Source of the DNA: Streptomyces sp. XM4193 | GTDB taxonomy: Bacteria > Actinomycetota > Actinomycetes > Streptomycetales > Streptomycetaceae | Direction: 5' to 3' | NCBI RefSeq assembly: GCF_023072595.1 | Contig: NZ_JALLGK010000001.1 | Span: forward strand, 868,001 to 932,000 | DNA: 64,000 bases | Shown here: one piece after another, positions 63,173-64,000 of the stretch | Position numbering within the stretch: position 1 is the stretch's first letter | Layout of the letters: every line of letters starts with the position of its first letter | Notes under the pieces: model-generated | What the model was told of the DNA's origin: nothing | Database searches by the model: none | The model's input: the letters and a program-made list of their open reading frames with translations, nothing else | Translations under genes and position numbers: made by a program

Positions 63173-64000
63173 ATGAGCACGTTGGAAGCCGGGCCGACGC
63201 CCGGGAGCACGCCCGACGCCGCGCGCGGGGGCGGAGCCGCACCGCTGGAACGGGTGGTCGACACCGCCAGGTACCCGCTCTCCTCCCCGGAGAGCGACAC
63301 CATGCGGTCCGTGATCGACCGCGCCGGACGGGAGTTGCGCACGCAGGGCTGCACGGTGCTGCGGGACTTCGTCCGCCCCGAGCTGCGGGAACATCTCCGC
63401 CGGGAGTGCGCCGCCCTCGCGCCCCAGGCGCACTACGACGTGGAGACCGTCAACGCCTACAACATCGCGGTCGACTCGCGGCTGGCCGAGGACCATCCGG
63501 GCCGGATCGCCTTCGACCGGGGCAACGCCTTTGTCGCCCGCGATCGCATCCCGGGCGAGGCGCTGATCAGCAGGCTGTACACGAACGAGTGGTTCCGTGA
63601 ATTCGTCGCCCGCTGTTTCGAGTTGCCCCGACTGCACGAGCTCGCCGATCCGCTGTCCGGGCTGGTTCTGAACGTGGTGCGGCCGGGCATGGAGCACCCG
63701 TGGCACTTCGACACCAACGAGTTCACCGTCAGCATGCTCACCCAGGAGCCGGAGAGCGGCGGCGTCTTCGAGTACTGCCCGAACATCAGGACCGTCGAGC
63801 AGGAGAACCTCGACGACGTGCGCGATGTGCTGACCGGTCGCGGCGAAAGCCTGGTCCGGCGCCTGACGCTGCGGCCCGGAGATCTCCAGCTCTTCAAGGG
63901 CCGTTACTCGCTCCACCGGGTCAGCCCGGTGGAGGGCGCCGCCGACCGCCATTCGGCGATCTTCGCCTACAGCGAGCGCCCCGGTGTCATCGGCAGCCCG
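63173..64000 (+). CDS. Iron(II)/2-oxoglutarate oxygenase related to BesD/HalB, 3' end outside window
   Basis: The frame is open from ATG at 63173 (AGAGGATCG upstream) through the window edge, giving 276 residues without a stop. It has the fold-defining facial triad HPWHFDTNEF (His-x-Asp) and the distal His in YSLHRVSPV. A following Arg in DRHSAIFAYSE is the 2-oxoglutarate binder. The context VVRPGMEHPWHF and SGGVFEYCPNIR resembles the BesD/HalB free-amino-acid halogenases, in which the Asp is Gly. The Asp here predicts a hydroxylase acting on a free amino acid such as lysine or ornithine. The C-terminus is cut off, and its partner genes lie to the right. Confidence 0.8.
   Translation, partial: MSTLEAGPTPGSTPDAARGGGAAPLERVVDTARYPLSSPESDTMRSVIDRAGRELRTQGCTVLRDFVRPELREHLRRECAALAPQAHYDVETVNAYNIAVDSRLAEDHPGRIAFDRGNAFVARDRIPGEALISRLYTNEWFREFVARCFELPRLHELADPLSGLVLNVVRPGMEHPWHFDTNEFTVSMLTQEPESGGVFEYCPNIRTVEQENLDDVRDVLTGRGESLVRRLTLRPGDLQLFKGRYSLHRVSPVEGAADRHSAIFAYSERPGVIGSP

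Overview
The window looks like Streptomyces chromosome. Base composition is very G+C rich, third codon positions are almost all G or C, GTG and TTG starts with GA-rich ribosome sites are common, and genes are coupled by ATGA/GTGA overlaps. bldG, a 6C small RNA, a tmk gene fused to a transporter and a lysine-tailed topA confirm an actinomycete. From memory of the family maps, positions 1-41922 keep the order of a block shared with S. coelicolor (around SCO3541-SCO3569) and with the Mycobacterium tuberculosis region Rv3674c-Rv3644c. No database was searched.

Conserved core, 1-43630. DNA repair and envelope genes come first: nth, a NUDIX CoA pyrophosphatase, marP, an EphE-like hydrolase, a holin-like protein and acs. 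Then follow a SulP transporter-carbonic anhydrase fusion, a NodB-like lipoprotein, a CooC-like ATPase, a degenerate Fic-fold protein and a HAD phosphatase. Next are the 6C small RNA, a pair of DnaA boxes and a seven-gene Tad/Flp pilus-type locus (16344-22616). That locus ends inside the convergent MrfA-like helicase gene. After this come bldG and its anti-sigma partner, the H+-pyrophosphatase hppA, a lipoprotein, a methyltransferase, small membrane proteins, topA, the MFS-thymidylate kinase-coiled coil fusion, the DNA polymerase III delta' gene and a secreted tripeptidyl-aminopeptidase-type hydrolase. trxA (43946-44278) follows.

Accessory part, 44486-54572. A tRNA-Thr(CGT) gene is followed by the remains of an integrated element: a frameshifted integrase fragment, a small conserved protein, an HNH nuclease-like protein of lower G+C content, and a decayed SpdB-like transfer protein. 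Next is a catabolic cluster for a four-carbon acid sugar: DeoR regulator, GntP permease, a homoserine-dehydrogenase-like SAF protein, an OtnK-type kinase, an OtnC-type aldolase/decarboxylase and an AEC carrier. Kinase plus decarboxylase imply tetronate breakdown to a triose phosphate. The SAF protein is the likely oxidising enzyme.

Regulatory part, 54573-64000. A HEAT-repeat protein is coupled to a MerR regulator that also carries HEAT repeats, behind a promoter with a 19-bp spacer and a dyad, as MerR proteins use. Then come a NarL-type two-component system, a DedA protein, and a metal-type MerR fused to a CCPF domain behind its own classical MerR operator. An ACR3-like transporter follows. 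The window ends inside an iron/2-oxoglutarate oxygenase gene related to the BesD amino-acid halogenases but with the hydroxylase H-x-D motif.
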